Notes: generated from the letters alone by a model not told the origin. Numbered from the stretch's first letter, positions 20,599 to 32,190 are shown. The stretch is 64,000 nt of DNA from Mixophyes australis (GCA_036250195.1 JAVHZZ010000001.1:378511407-378575406); one strand, 5' to 3'. Numbers and translations are program-made.

Positions 20599-22911
20599 AT
20601 GCCGCCTAAGTGCCGATTTGATAAGGGGAAGCGCACCCCGCCAGAGGAGAGCGGAAGATGGATCCGTGTCTCAAAGAGAGGAAATCACAGTGAGGTGATC
20701 CCTGGAAGTAAAATGGGTGTGAGCTCTAGGAACAAAAGAGCAGATCACAGCCCAGTGTTGAAAAAGTTCCCAAAGGAAGGGATGAAGCAGTCCAGTACAA
20801 CCAGGAGAAAGGTGTACTGGGATGAAGGACTGTGGGAGTGTCTGCAGGATGGGGATATGGATGTGTTGCACCACCCCACCACCATGCAGCACATTTTGGA
20901 TTATTGGGATGAGGAGTGCCCAAAGATTATTATGTGGGAAGGAGCCAGTCTACAGGAGAAATTGGAGAACCTGTTGGATGTGTTCCTAATGTTGAAAGAG
21001 GAGGCAAGTGCCTGTAATTTTCAGGATGAACCAGAATGGGATGATTTTACACATGAAGTTATTTGTACTATGCAGAATCTGGCCAAGGGAGAATCTAGAT
21101 ACAACAATAATCAGCAGTACAAACAAGATGGCAATGGACGATTACAGCACAGGGACATGCCTGATGAATCCCCTGCAAATGTACTAATAGAATCTGCCCC
21201 ATTAGCAGATTCTACAGATCCACTAGAGACAATGAGTATGGAGGAGCTGATAGTGGAATGCCAGATCCGGGGTGTACCTTACCTGTACTGCACGCACAGG
21301 GATATCCTCAAACGTCTTTTAAAAGATCAGGAGAATCGCATCAATGCCTTCAGTGTCTATAGGAAATGGATGCTCACTTTAGGTCCCCACATACCTCTCT
21401 GGGAACAAATGCAATGTCTGCAACAGAGTTTTGAAGAAGCAGAGGATGAGGTATGGCGACAAGGATTTACGGACACTGAAATGTGGCAGGATCAGTGTTA
21501 TCGAGTGAATACTGAAAAATGCCAATTGGAATATCTTTTGTCACACTCTAAAAAAATGGCTGCTCAGTCTGTTAATCAGGGGGAGGTCCATCCCAGTGGA
21601 TTATACACAGTTGCCCAAGCTACTATCTTGGGGGAGACTGGAGAAGAACTGCTTGGTGAGGATGTTGTACCTCTGACTACTCAGAAAGGATTAGGAGAAA
21701 TCCTTCCATTTGGTGACTTGGATGGAGAAGAGCTACCAAGTAAGTACCATGTAGTAGCATCTTCTGATAATTTGCCAGTGTTATTGGCACCTGAGACTGT
21801 GTCTGAGTTAGAACAGAATTTCAGAAAAGACCAGTTATCCACCCCTGTTGTGCCTGAAAATGTTTTATTTAATGAAGTAACGCAGGATACCGTATGTGTG
21901 CTCTCCAGTGCAAGTGATGTACAGCTGTACCCAATTGTGGCAGAAGAGAATCATAAACTTGCTCAACATATGATCTCAGCAGAAATCATGATTACAGACT
22001 GTATGACAGAATTAATGGGAGAGGATAAAGGAATTGTCATGTCAGAGGCCACTACCATGGGGCCCTGGGAAAATTACACTTATGCCTTCCCCTATGCAGA
22101 ATTGGCAGATGAGGAGATGTTGACTGAGTGGGTGTCTGAGAGGGCACCAGTACAGCAAGATTCACCAGCCCCACCAGCTTTGATGCAACGCACTCCAGCT
22201 CCAAATCTGGGAATCCAGGACCCAATACCACAGGCCTGCACTGGACCATCCACTTTGTTTTGCTGCCAGGAGGACAAGTCTGTGTCCAATGAGGATTCAC
22301 ACTACCCCGATGCGCCAGAGGCGAGGGAAGTAGTGCAACAGTTGGATGTGGTAGCAGGGGAGGGGAGATGCACACCAACATACTTACAGGGGCACCCACA
22401 TGTGGTTTGGGAGGGGGACAGAGGATTCCCCATAAGCAAAGAATTAATGGAGCCACCACCTTTGCCTGCCACTGGGCAGTTTTCCCTTGAGTGTTTGGGG
22501 GAGAGGGGATTGGATCTTGGCCAGAAACAAACGGACAAAGAGCCAGAAAGTTTGCCTGCCACTTGGCAGTTTTCACTCGAATATGTGGGGGAGGGGAGCA
22601 TGGTCTCCAGAAACAGAGGACAGGCCAAGGGACTATTTGCAGTTGGGCAATTAAGGGTGGATAAGGCACCCAAGGGATGTTGGACTACAATTGTAATACA
22701 ATGGATGTATGCACCGGAGTGGCCCAGTTTTATTGTTGTCTCATCTTATGACACAGGGCAGCATAAACCCCCACTCCAGCTGGGTGGGAAGATATGCCTG
22801 CAGCCATGGGACCCTGGTGGGAGAAAGAGGAACTGTGTACTGCTGTCTACCTTACCATCAGACCCAGGAGAAACCACAGCAGGCCAGAAACTTTGGACTT
22901 GTAAGAAATGA
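20599..22911 (+). CDS. Unknown ~770-aa protein of LTR element
   Basis: Intact ORF between the LTRs. The first ATG is at 20599 with A at -3 (aagatgc). The frame is open further upstream from 20473 but without ATG, so a spliced or non-ATG extension is possible. Residue numbers below count from an upstream GTG at 20578, in the same frame. The N-terminal ~75 residues are basic. Residues 80-170 are rich in Trp, Leu and acidic residues with helical character. Residues 218-252 (MSMEELIVECQIRG..., then RDILKRLLKD) look like a SAP-type helix-turn-helix, as seen in some gag-like and DNA-binding proteins. Residues 285-330 may be coiled. The middle is acidic and Pro-rich. Two 30-residue repeats start LPATGQFSLE (629) and LPATWQFSLE (659). 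No CCHC knuckle, protease DTG, RT YxDD or integrase motif is visible. A gag-like structural role is inferred from position only; I do not recognise the family. Confidence 0.8.
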   Translation: MPPKCRFDKGKRTPPEESGRWIRVSKRGNHSEVIPGSKMGVSSRNKRADHSPVLKKFPKEGMKQSSTTRRKVYWDEGLWECLQDGDMDVLHHPTTMQHILDYWDEECPKIIMWEGASLQEKLENLLDVFLMLKEEASACNFQDEPEWDDFTHEVICTMQNLAKGESRYNNNQQYKQDGNGRLQHRDMPDESPANVLIESAPLADSTDPLETMSMEELIVECQIRGVPYLYCTHRDILKRLLKDQENRINAFSVYRKWMLTLGPHIPLWEQMQCLQQSFEEAEDEVWRQGFTDTEMWQDQCYRVNTEKCQLEYLLSHSKKMAAQSVNQGEVHPSGLYTVAQATILGETGEELLGEDVVPLTTQKGLGEILPFGDLDGEELPSKYHVVASSDNLPVLLAPETVSELEQNFRKDQLSTPVVPENVLFNEVTQDTVCVLSSASDVQLYPIVAEENHKLAQHMISAEIMITDCMTELMGEDKGIVMSEATTMGPWENYTYAFPYAELADEEMLTEWVSERAPVQQDSPAPPALMQRTPAPNLGIQDPIPQACTGPSTLFCCQEDKSVSNEDSHYPDAPEAREVVQQLDVVAGEGRCTPTYLQGHPHVVWEGDRGFPISKELMEPPPLPATGQFSLECLGERGLDLGQKQTDKEPESLPATWQFSLEYVGEGSMVSRNRGQAKGLFAVGQLRVDKAPKGCWTTIVIQWMYAPEWPSFIVVSSYDTGQHKPPLQLGGKICLQPWDPGGRKRNCVLLSTLPSDPGETTAGQKLWTCKK

Positions 22912-22948
22912 TTACTTGGGGCTAGGGAGTCACTGGGAAACAAGGGCT

Positions 22949-22969
22949 AAAAAAAGTAGGGGAGGTATA
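22949..22969 (+). other. Polypurine tract before 3' LTR
   Basis: aaaaaaagtaggggagg followed by tata directly before the 3' LTR. This fits plus-strand priming of a plus-strand LTR element. Confidence 0.75.
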
Positions 22970-23819
22970 TGTGACGAAATGAGTTTGATAACCCTGTGAG
23001 CATGTCTCATTTCTCACATAATGTGAATTATAGCAAATACTTTTTATAGCCTTCTTTTGTTTCCCCAGCTCACCAGACTATAACTGCATTGTCCAATAAC
23101 ATGTGGCTAAGGGGACATTGTAGTTCAGTGTACATATGTATATTGTTTATTGTATATTGATAACTTGAAGTAAGGCTGCTATTCATTGTCTTTAAAGTGA
23201 AGCCAGGGGGATTATGGGTAGGGATCAGGTTGCCATGTGCCTGAGTAGGAAAACTAATTAGTGTCCATTGTTCTCACCAGGCTAGTCCAGACAGGCCATC
23301 TAACAGGGGAGGTTCCCTGAAAGGACAGCTCATCTTCACTCCCCTGTCCAACCCCCCCCCCCCCCCCCCCCCCCAGTCCAGCACTGACCAATGGTTAAGT
23401 AGAATAGACGCAGGGGTTTGCCCAGGGAGGGGAAAGACTGTGGAAATTAGACCTGTGAGATATAAGGAACAACTCCAGGGGGGAGGGTGGTCATGCTTGG
23501 ATTTCATTCAGGAAGGTGCAAGATGGAGTTTTGAATTGTCGTTTTCTAACTCGAGTCTATATATGCAGCTGAGAGGGATCCATGGGTCATGAAGTCTGGA
23601 CAGCAGGTGACTATATCTCCTTAAGTTATTGGGGTAAGGGACAGATGATGTGGTAAATCTGCCTGGCATCTATTTACTGTGTGTACATAATATTGTAGTG
23701 TGATTTGTATGACAATAAATATACTGTTGTATTTTTATAACTGCATTTTGCCTGAGTGACCATACGAATCCTAGAAGGTACTGGGTAGCACTGGGCCAGA
23801 TAAACCCGGTATCTTCACA
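22970..23819 (+). repeat. 3' LTR
   Basis: Copy of the 5' LTR, 850 bp, with poly-C of 23 and AATAAA at 23714-23719. The only other difference noticed is one base near 23408. Confidence 0.95.
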
Positions 23820-23824
23820 TACTC

Positions 23825-24119
23825 CATGGCAATCCTCCACTTTTTTAGGGACACATCCTATACAGTCGTTTGGTAATGTATTATCACAGGACATTTTCCT
23901 TTGCATAGACTCCACATAGGTACTGTAAAAAAAACTTGAAAATATAACTAACTAAAAAGAGCTAGAATTGAACAGCATAAAACACTTTTACTAGGGGCTT
24001 ACTTAGGGTTGTCCTTTGGCTTTATGGGGATAGGCTCCTGGTCCATTATGTGTAGTCAATTCTTCTCTGCAGTTAGAATTATTGATTGTAGACTTGCGTC
24101 TACAGCTCCAAACTAGATG
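23825..24119. other. Non-coding stretch
   Basis: Right flank of the LTR element; no recognised feature. Confidence 0.5.
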
Positions 24120-24425
24120 AAGCATGTAGTTGGATAGTTGGATTGTGAGCAAAGTCGGAACCAGGCAAGTTAACTGTCCCGACTTTGCCGCTTTAAATTT
24201 TAATTCAGTCAGGTCGCACTGACTTCAGACAGTGGTGTCGGAGAGCTGGACAGTCGGAAGGAAGTCCTGTCATTCTTCTGCCTCCATCGGATATCTGCAG
24301 AGTCATTTTGGAGGTAAGTCTGTCAATATTCATGTAGTTTTTTCATGAAATCGTTCTTTTCCTGCAGGTCTTCTCGCTGTCGGATTTTCCATTATTGTGC
24401 AGCCGGACCCAACCCGTAAGAAAGC
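24120..24425. repeat. Dispersed repeat with intron-like core
   Basis: Resembles 57470-57800 in layout: a ctttaaat motif, gtcgg motifs, then gaggtaagtctgt (24310), an AT-rich ~55 bp, and cctgcaggtcttctc. The donor-like gtaagt and acceptor-like tgcag pair recurs in the second copy. No TSD found. Confidence 0.4.
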
Positions 24426-24668
24426 ACCTTCAAAGATGGTGACCTATGAAGCCATAGGAAGGAGCATTATCACAGGAAGTCTAAACAAGCTGCAAAAGAC
24501 TGAATATTTGTTATGCGCTAGAGAGAAACACTATGAACAGGATTAATTTGCTGTGACTTCCACGGGTCCAAGAAAACAAGCAGAGCATTTGTTCCATAGC
24601 AGACAGAAAAATGTCTTTGTGAAGGGATTGGGATGACACACATACAGAATAACTGATTAAAGAGATCA

Positions 24669-24858
24669 GGGGGTAAATGTATGAATCTCCGGATTCTTCA
24701 TCTCCGGCGTGTTCAGCCTCTTCAGCGCTTAAATTTAAAGCGGCGCTGCATTGTAAAGGGAAGTTTCCCTTTACAATGCAGCGCCGCTTTAAATTTAAGC
24801 GCTGAAGAGGCTGAACACGCCTGAGATGAAGAATCTGGAGATTCATACATTTACCCCC
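24669..24858. mobile_element. 190-bp near-perfect palindrome MITE
   Basis: Two 94-bp arms separated by a 2-nt centre (gt), with only about two mismatched positions between arms by eye. Ends are gggggtaaatgtatgaatc and its inverse, sharing gggtaaatgtat with the MITE at 5412-5586. Flanks tca and tac do not make a clear TSD. An RNA copy would fold into one long hairpin. Confidence 0.9.
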
Positions 24859-25730
24859 TACTGTGATTTATAGTTAATAGCAGGATACTGTTCATGCAAA
24901 TCACTGAGAATGCATGATCAAATGCAACTTATATCAGGAAGAATACATAAAAACAGTTGTTTGAGTGTTGCGTAGAAGAAATTAGAGTGTGCACTTATGA
25001 ACAACTTCTTGCTTTTTTACTTTGCTTTATTGTCAGTATACACTTTCTCCCTCCACACACTTTCTTGTGACCATACTGCTATATAGACAGAGACCAACTC
25101 CTTAGGTACCGGTCAATTACTAGCATCAGTCACACTGTAGCAAAAAAAGACAGGTTTAATAGTTTATACTCCTCCCACAGCGCTAACATGAACAGATGAC
25201 ACTCCCACCTTGCCTTTAAAAAGGAGTTCTCTGCAGGTGTTCTGTTTAATTACTCTCACTGCTGACACAACCTGTCAGATTGCTGTTAGTGATCCTCTAA
25301 ACCTCTACAAAATATGTAAATTAAATGACAGACTTTACTATTATTTTGTCACACACCAGTATCTCTTTAACCTAGGTGCACTACTCTACAAATGTGTAAC
25401 TCTGTTTGCAGCCTTGCTCTGCTGACATTCAGCTAACTACCTAATTCCTCTCTTAAAGGCCTGTGGAAAAACACTCTCTTTGTCACAACATATTATGTAG
25501 CACTTTAGAGAAAATGTACATAATTTATGTATACAAAAACAAAGACAAGAAGACTTCATTGCATTTGAAAATGTTCTTGATTCTTGTTTTAAAGATGCAT
25601 CTGGATCTTTCAAGTTTAAAGGTGCATGTCAAAATTCTGGTCTAGCTAGTCATCAGACAAATGAAAAATGACAATTTAGACTTGTTTGAATTGGTATAGT
25701 TGGCTGTCCCCTGATAATAGCAAAGCAGTT
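24859..25730. other. Non-coding AT-rich stretch
   Basis: No supported gene. Short open frames on the plus strand show no domain. Confidence 0.5.
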
Positions 25731-26080
25731 GGATGTACGGTGGCTAAGTGGTTAGCACTTCTGCCTTATACCACTGGGGTCATGAGTTTAATTCCCGACC
25801 ATGGCCTTATCTGTGTGGAGTTTGTATGTTCTCCCATGTTTGCGTGGGTTTCCTCCGGGTGCTCCGGTTTCCTCCTACACTCCAAAAACATACTAGTAGG
25901 TTAATTGACTGATATCAAATTGACCCTAGTCTCTCTCTCGCTCTCTCTGTCTGTGTGTGTGTATGTTAGGGAATTTAGACTGTAAGCTCCAATGGGGCAG
26001 GGACTGATGTGAATGAGTTTTCTGTACAGCGCTGCAGAATTAGTGGCGCTATATAAATAAATGGTGATGACAATGATGCC
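25731..26080 (+). mobile_element. V-SINE-like tRNA-derived SINE
   Basis: A tRNA-like head (tggctaagtggttagcac as box A region, gagtttaattcccg as box B region) comes first. Then the conserved vertebrate V-SINE core (gtgggtttcctccgggtgct). Then a ct/gt run and a LINE-like tail (tgtaagctccaatggggcag, gcgctatataaataaatg) ending in gat repeats. Three more copies or fragments lie in the window. Confidence 0.88.
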
Positions 26081-27000
26081 GAGATTAGATTAAGAGACCA
26101 AACACACAACAGGATGCTCTTGCTTTCACCACACATTATACTTGACAATGTCTCAGACTTCTTCAGTTCAGTACACACAATTCTATCAGCAACATCAAGA
26201 AAGTGGTATCTAAGCAGATGTAGAGGTAAAATAGAAGGGTATGTATGAAATCGGGTGGGTGGAAAGAAGTGAAATCTTGATCCAGTTTCTTGACCGAATA
26301 AAAAAAAAAGTTCAGGTACTCAAGTATATATCTATGTAATTCAAAATTAAGACTTTGCTTAGTAACATACAAAATGTTTCCAGTGGCATTGCACACCCAA
26401 CTGTATGTATTTGTATTGAGTCTAGTGCTTAGCTGGTTGTTAACTGAACCTGCTTCCCTTGTCACCAGCCTCCTGCCATTTTTGAATAATTAGTATGCAA
26501 ATTAAAGAATTGAAGAATTTTCCACCACATTTTTAAAATCTTCTGTGGTTTTGCCAGTTAGATGTTACAAAAGATCAACTCTGAATAGAAGAAATGGATA
26601 AGTACTATAGAAGATCAATTTACATACCTTTTTAAGATCCAGTGATATGTTATTTGCAAACCAGAGTTTCTGTTGAAACTTTGTCATCTTGTGAACTCGC
26701 TTGCTGCCAAGAAATGTTATGCATTTGTAAGTAAAGGCAGGATATTTGGTGAGCTGATAAGTGCTAACCCTGGGATTAAATCTGCACTGCCAGAAAAGGT
26801 TCAGTTCTGAAAATAAAAGTGAGTCCATGGCAAATTCAGTGTCCGTAGATGAAGTTCTGCAGAATTGTGATCAGGACATTTATTCATTGTTAGTGAAGAA
26901 TTCTTCTAACATTCGTGATCAGTATCAAATCAGACAAAAAAGGCTTTAGTTAATTATGTTCTTTAAAAACATGGTTGAGAAATCAAATGGGTCAGGAAAG
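26081..27000. other. Non-coding AT-rich stretch
   Basis: Nothing recognised between the SINE and the LINE. Confidence 0.5.
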
Positions 27001-28990
27001 GTTGACCAGTTTAGCACATACCCTTTCTGCCACTGACTTTACCTCCTTTTTCTCCTCTAAAATTGAGGCTATCAGACTGGACATCTCCTCCTCGTCTCAC
27101 ACTCCAGCCACTGTCATCGTTCCATCTTCCTCCAATAACTAACTCTGGTGCTTCTTTCGCCCCACATTGGGTGATGAAGTCCACTCTCTCATTCTTTCTT
27201 CTCCCCCATCTACCTGCCAACTGGATCCCATCTCTTCTCACCTCCTTCGCTCCCTCTCCACCCACTGTCTGATCCCACCTTGCACACCTCTTGAATCTGT
27301 CACTCTCCACTGGCATTGTCTCCTCCTCCTTCAAACACATCCTTATCTCCCCCATTATTAACAAACCCAACCTTGACCCCACCTCTCTCGCTAACGACCA
27401 CCACATATCACATCTCCCCTTTGCCTCCAAGTTACTTGAGTGGATTGTCTGCAACTGCCTCTCCAAGTCACATCTCTGCTAACTCCCTCTTTGACCTCCT
27501 CCAAATGGATTCCGCTCCCTCCACTTCACTGATATTGCCCTTGTCAAAGTTACTAATGACCTCCTCTCGTTCAAATCCAGGGGTGACTTCTCCCTGCTCA
27601 TTCTCTTGGACCTCTCTGCGGCCTTTGACACCATGGACCACCCCCTCCTTCTGCGGACCCTTCTTTCTTTCAGCCTCTGTGGCACTGTCCTCACTTGGTT
27701 CACCTCTTACCTTGCCAACTGCTTCTTCTCTGTTTCTACTCCTGACTCATCCTCACCCCCCTCCACCCTACATGTTGGCGTCCCTCATGGCTCTGTTCTC
27801 AGCCCTTTTCTTTTCTCACTACCTACCTGAGAGATCTCATCTCTTCCTTTAGTCTCCAGTACCACCTCTCCACAGATGACATTCAACTCTACATCTCTTC
27901 TCCTGACCTTCCCCTCCTCCTTTCTCGTATTTCCGATTGTCTTTCTGCCATCTTCTCCTGGATGTCTAAATGTTTTCTAAAAATCAACATTGCTAAAACG
28001 AAACTCATTGTTTTCCCTCCTTCTAAATCTTCACCCCACCATGATTTATCCATCACTGTTAATAACACCACCACCTCTGGTGTTCCCCAACTCCGCTAGG
28101 TGGGTGTCACCCTTGAATCCCCCCTCTCTGCTGCCCACCAAATTCAATCTCTTGCCCAATCCTGTCGCTTCCAACTATGGAATATTGCCCGCATCCGGCC
28201 CTTCCTCTCTCAAGATGCCACCAAACCTATCATCCACGCTCTCATCATTTCCCATTTCAATTACTGTAACCTTTTCCTCACCAGCCTCCCCCTCCCATCT
28301 CACCCCCATTTGCTCTATTCTTGCGGCTGCAAGACTTATCTTTCTTTCAAGCCACTATTACTCTACCTTCCCTTACACTGGCTTCCTTTCCCCTACAGAA
28401 TCCTCTTTAAACTTCTCACTGTCACTTACAAGATCCTCTCCTATTCTACTGCCCCTTATATCTCTAACCCCCACTCCATCCACACTTCCGCTCGTTCCCT
28501 GCGTTCCTCCCCACTGATCACCTCATCCCACACCAGAATTCAAGACTTTTCTCGTGCTTCCTCCCTCCACTGGAACGACCTCCCTCCATCCATCTGTCCC
28601 CAATCTTAGCACCTTCAAACGGGCTTTCAAAACCCATCTGTCTCTCAAGGCCTACAAGCCATCTACATAACCTTCTCCTTCCTTGTTCTCCTCACCTCCC
28701 ACTTCCCTGTCTCCTCTTGCGATTGATCCCCTCTACTGACTCTTTTCATGCCTGCTGTCTGTTTCCCCTCCCATTAGTATGGAAGCTTTTATGAGCAGGG
28801 CCCTCTTCCCTTCTGTCTCAATACCATTGCATCTTCTCCTACAACACTGTACTTGCTATGCTGGAGATATTGAAGGCTTAGTTTTACTCTGTACTGTTAT
28901 ACTCTGGTATACTTTATGTACTGTATGTTTGTATTTTGTATGATGCTGCACCATATAGATAATAATATTAATAATAATAATAATAGTTAT
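27001..28990 (+). pseudogene. L2/CR1-type LINE ORF2 remnant (copy 1)
   Basis: The plus strand carries a broken reverse transcriptase. [16 protein letters not shown] (27602 on) is the RT A-box; GVPHGSVLSP follows. The catalytic YADD is replaced by STDD at 27869-27880. [14 protein letters not shown] and [14 protein letters not shown] follow, then HWNDLP near the C-terminus. Frameshifts break it into at least four frames. The 3' UTR ends in an (aat)n tail at about 28962-28985. No endonuclease domain is seen, so it is 5'-truncated. In life this protein would nick target DNA and copy LINE RNA into it. Confidence 0.88.
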
Positions 28991-30122
28991 CGGGAAATTG
29001 CACTAGAACGGGGCAAGATGATTGATTGCTTTGCGAAAAATGCAATTTGATTGGATTCTGTGTTTTAAATACTTTCAAGTTGCATTTTGTATTGTGTGTG
29101 TCTTCTGTATTGATATTGTTCTCATTATTGGTAATGTGTTCCTATTCTTGTTATTTAATACTGAATACTTTTTTATTTATTTTGCTATTTATTGTTCTTA
29201 CTGTTAAACTTTCAATTTTAGTTCATTATGAGAACTATTTGCTGCTCTCACTATTGTGATTACTATATACATTAAGAAATTAAATATATGTTCAGTTTTA
29301 TTTTATTATAACCCATAACAAACTTGCATAATATATTTGCCTTGTGACATGTATCTTAAAATGCATTAAGTTGTGTGATACATAAAATTAGTTATTTTCA
29401 AAATTTATGTTGATAGAATAAATAAACTTTGCTAGGAACACCCTCCCCTCAGCTTGTGCAAACGTCTGCTACTTCGCAAATGCCTACTACTTGCTTTCAT
29501 ACCCAGTAGTCTTCTCCTAGCACTCTGATTGGTAGATGGTGCTGGCCTTTCCCCAATTATTGTGGTGGGAGGTCTCCACACACTCACTGGATATTGGTTA
29601 AAATCATGTAGTAATCAGAGAGCAGGAAGCTGTCAAACTCCTTCTTGATGTATCGAGAGACAGAGCAGGAACTCAGAAGGGGAACATAATTAATTTGTGA
29701 TGCCACCAGAGATATGGGGCTTGCATTTTATTACTAATAGAGAATAGGGTGAGGGCTGCATTATACAGCCAACACAGATTTAGGTTCTGTAAAGTTACCA
29801 TGTGTCTGTTGTGTATTGTACAGTCAGAGATTTTGGGTGTTCTGTATTGTAAAACCACCAGATACTTGGGGGATTTGCATTTTGTAGTGGCCTCCAGAAC
29901 AGGGTTGGCATTGAATAGCATATTGGCAGAACCTTTGGTGTTTGTAAGGTGTCAGTAGTGTTGGATAGGGATGTCAGTCCACACACGTTTATACTTACAC
30001 TGGTTCGCGCATGTGCAGTAGCGTCATGCGGACGGCTGCTAGATTGCCCCACTTCCTGTCTCACTAGACCACTGGGGATATAGGAGATGGAGCGCATGTG
30101 CTCCTTACCAGCATAGTAGTCA
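28991..30122. other. Unassigned stretch, possible LTR-like relic
   Basis: 29690-29960 has loosely repeated gcattttgtag / ctgtattgta segments that resemble 32215-32350 on the far side of the LINE. A compact 30000-30110 patch has gcgcatgtgcagtagcg and a ggatatagg box. It may be one older repeat split by the LINE; not proven. Confidence 0.3.
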
Positions 30123-32190
30123 TTATTATTATTATTATTAATTTTTATTTATAGGGCGCCACTAGGTGTCCGTAGCACCGTACAGGGACAAACGAAATTA
30201 CAATACGAGGTGAGACAGCACAGTACAGTAAACAATAAGCACAGTAACTCAGTGAGCTCAAAGCACAGCTAGGGGGCGGGGGAGGGGAGAGGGGAAGATC
30301 CTCCTAAGACAGAGTCCAAGAGGGAGGGCCCGGGTGACAGGGAGACCCCCAGAGGGGGGAGGAGGGAGCGAGAGGGGACAAGGGGAAGAGGGTCCTCAAG
30401 GAGGAGGGCGAGGTAGCTGGAGAGCAGAGTTAAAAGTGGTAAAGACAGGAGGAGAGAAGACCGTGCTCAAAGGAGCGTACAATCTAAGGGGTGGGGTAGA
30501 CAGACAGAGAGACATGGGGGAGAGAGGGAGGAATGGAGGATAAGGGAAGGGGAAAGAGGCAGACGAAAAGGTAGGAAGTTAAGTGGGAGACTGGAAGGCT
30601 TTAAGAAAAAGGTGGGTTTTTAAAGTCCGTTTGAAACTGGACAGATTAGGGGAGGTTCTGATGGAGGGAGGGAGCTTGTTCCAGTGGAGGGGGGCAGCGC
30701 GGGCGAAGTCTTGGATACGCGCATGGGAGGAGGTGATCAGGGGGGAAGAGAGGCGACGGTCATTGGCAGAACGGAGAGGGCGGGATGGGCATGAATAGAG
30801 AGGAGGGTGGAAATGTAGGGTGCAGTGGTATTGGCGAGGGCCTTGTATGTAAGAGTAAGGAGCTTGAACAGGATTCTGTAGGGGAATGGGAGCCAGTGAA
30901 GGGATAGGTAGAGGGGGGAGACGGAAGAGGAGCGGCGAGAAAGGAAGATAAGCCTAGCGGCTGCGTTAAGTACAGATCGAAGGGGAGTAAGATGAGAGAG
31001 GGGGAGGCCAGTAAGGAGGAGGTTGCAGTAGTCCAAGCGGGAGATGATCATAGAGTGAATAAGACATTTGGTGGCATCTTGGGAGAGGAAAGGCCGGATG
31101 CGAGCGATGTTCCGCAGCTGGAAGCAGCAGGATTTAGCAAGAGAGAGAATGTGGGGACCAAAGGAGAGAGAGGAGTCGAGGATGACACCGAGGCAGCGAA
31201 GTTGGGGGACAGGGGAGATAGAGGTGTTGTTGACAGTGATAGAGAGGTCAGAAGGAGGTGAGGCATGAGGGGGAGGAAAGACTATGAGTTCAGTTTTGGT
31301 GAGGTTAAGTTTAAGGAATCGAGAGGACATCCAGGAGGTGATGGCAGAGAGGCAGGCGGACACCCTAGAGAGGAGGGAGGGAGAGAGATCAGGAGAGGAG
31401 ATGTAAGGTTCAGTGTCATCAGCGTAGAGGTGGTAGTTGAGACCATAGGAGCTGATGAGTTCACCCATGGAAGAGGTGTATAGAGAGAAGAGTAAGGGTC
31501 CCAAAACAGAGCCCTGAGGGACCCCGACTGGAAGGGTGGACGGGGGGAGAGAGACCCAGAGGCGGAGACGGAGAAGGATCGGTCAGCAAGGTAAGACGTG
31601 AACCAGGACAGGACTGGGCCGGAGAGGCCAAAGGACTGGAGGGTGTGGAGGAGGAGTGGGTGGTCAACGGTGTCGAAGGCTGCTGAGAGATCAAGGAGGA
31701 TGAGAATGAAGAAATGGCCCCTGGCTTTAGCGGAGAGGAGATCATTGGTGACTTTAGCCAGGGCAGTTTCAGTGGAGTGAAGGGGACGGAAACCAGACTG
31801 GAGAGGATCAAGGAGGGAGTGTTCAGAAAGGTAGGAGGAGAGACGGCTGCAGACGAGCCTCTCGAGAATTTTAGAGGCAAAGGGGAGAAGAGATATGGGG
31901 CGATAGTTAGAGGGAGAAGTGGGGTCAAGATTAGGTTTCTTAAGAATGGGAGATACGAGAGCATGTTTGAAGGAGGAGGGGAAGATGCCGGTGGAGAGGG
32001 AAAGATTAAAGAGGTGAGCGAGGTGGGAGCAGGTGGTGGGGGAAATGGAGCGAAGAAGGTGGGAGGGGATGGGATCCAGGGGACAGGTAGAGGGGGGGGA
32101 GGATGAGATGAGAGAGTCGACTTCCTCGCCCGTGGTGGGGCGGAAGGAGTGGAGGGGAAGGTGGCTAGAGGGGGGGGACGAAAGACATTA
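30123..32190 (-). pseudogene. L2/CR1-type LINE ORF2 remnant (copy 2)
   Basis: Reverse-strand copy of the same superfamily. The frame at 31504-30737 (255 codons) holds the catalytic YADD (31426-31415), then [56 protein letters not shown] and [14 protein letters not shown], in RT thumb order. Upstream pieces in other frames include the A-box [12 protein letters not shown] near 31690. The 3' end (left) has a short (att)n tail at 30123-30140 next to a gcgccactaggtgtcc 3' UTR. Frameshifts leave it non-functional, but it is the best preserved of the three copies. Confidence 0.9.

Larger units (their letters stand above)
19551..23819 (+). mobile_element. Complete young non-autonomous LTR retrotransposon
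   Basis: A 4.27-kb element bounded by a perfect 5-bp TSD tactc (19546-19550 and 23820-23824). It has direct LTRs of 847 and 850 bp that start TGTGACG and end CTTCACA. By eye they differ by one substitution (aataaacgc vs aatagacgc) and a poly-C length change of 20 vs 23. The internal region has a single long ORF and no reverse transcriptase, RNase H, integrase or protease motif. It therefore depends on enzymes from another element. Near-identical LTRs and an unbroken ORF mean a recent insertion. The LTR family was not recognised; the 5-bp TSD and TG..CA ends fit Gypsy/ERV-type integrases. Confidence 0.96.

Noticed and set aside
22052..22673. Minus-strand ORFs of 123-205 codons opposite the LTR-element ORF
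   Set aside because: Shadows of the intact plus-strand ORF; Pro/Ser-rich composition reflects the complement.
24669..24858. microRNA gene
   Set aside because: The hairpin spans a whole MITE with transposon-like ends; nothing supports a conserved miRNA locus.
25731..26080. tRNA gene
   Set aside because: The A/B-box-like head is part of a SINE with a V-SINE core and LINE-like tail; no intact cloverleaf.
27011..27466. 151-codon minus-strand ORF
   Set aside because: Antisense shadow of the plus-strand LINE; the motifs are on the plus strand.
30334..32106. Several Gly/Arg/Glu-rich plus-strand ORFs
   Set aside because: Antisense shadows of the reverse-strand LINE RT.
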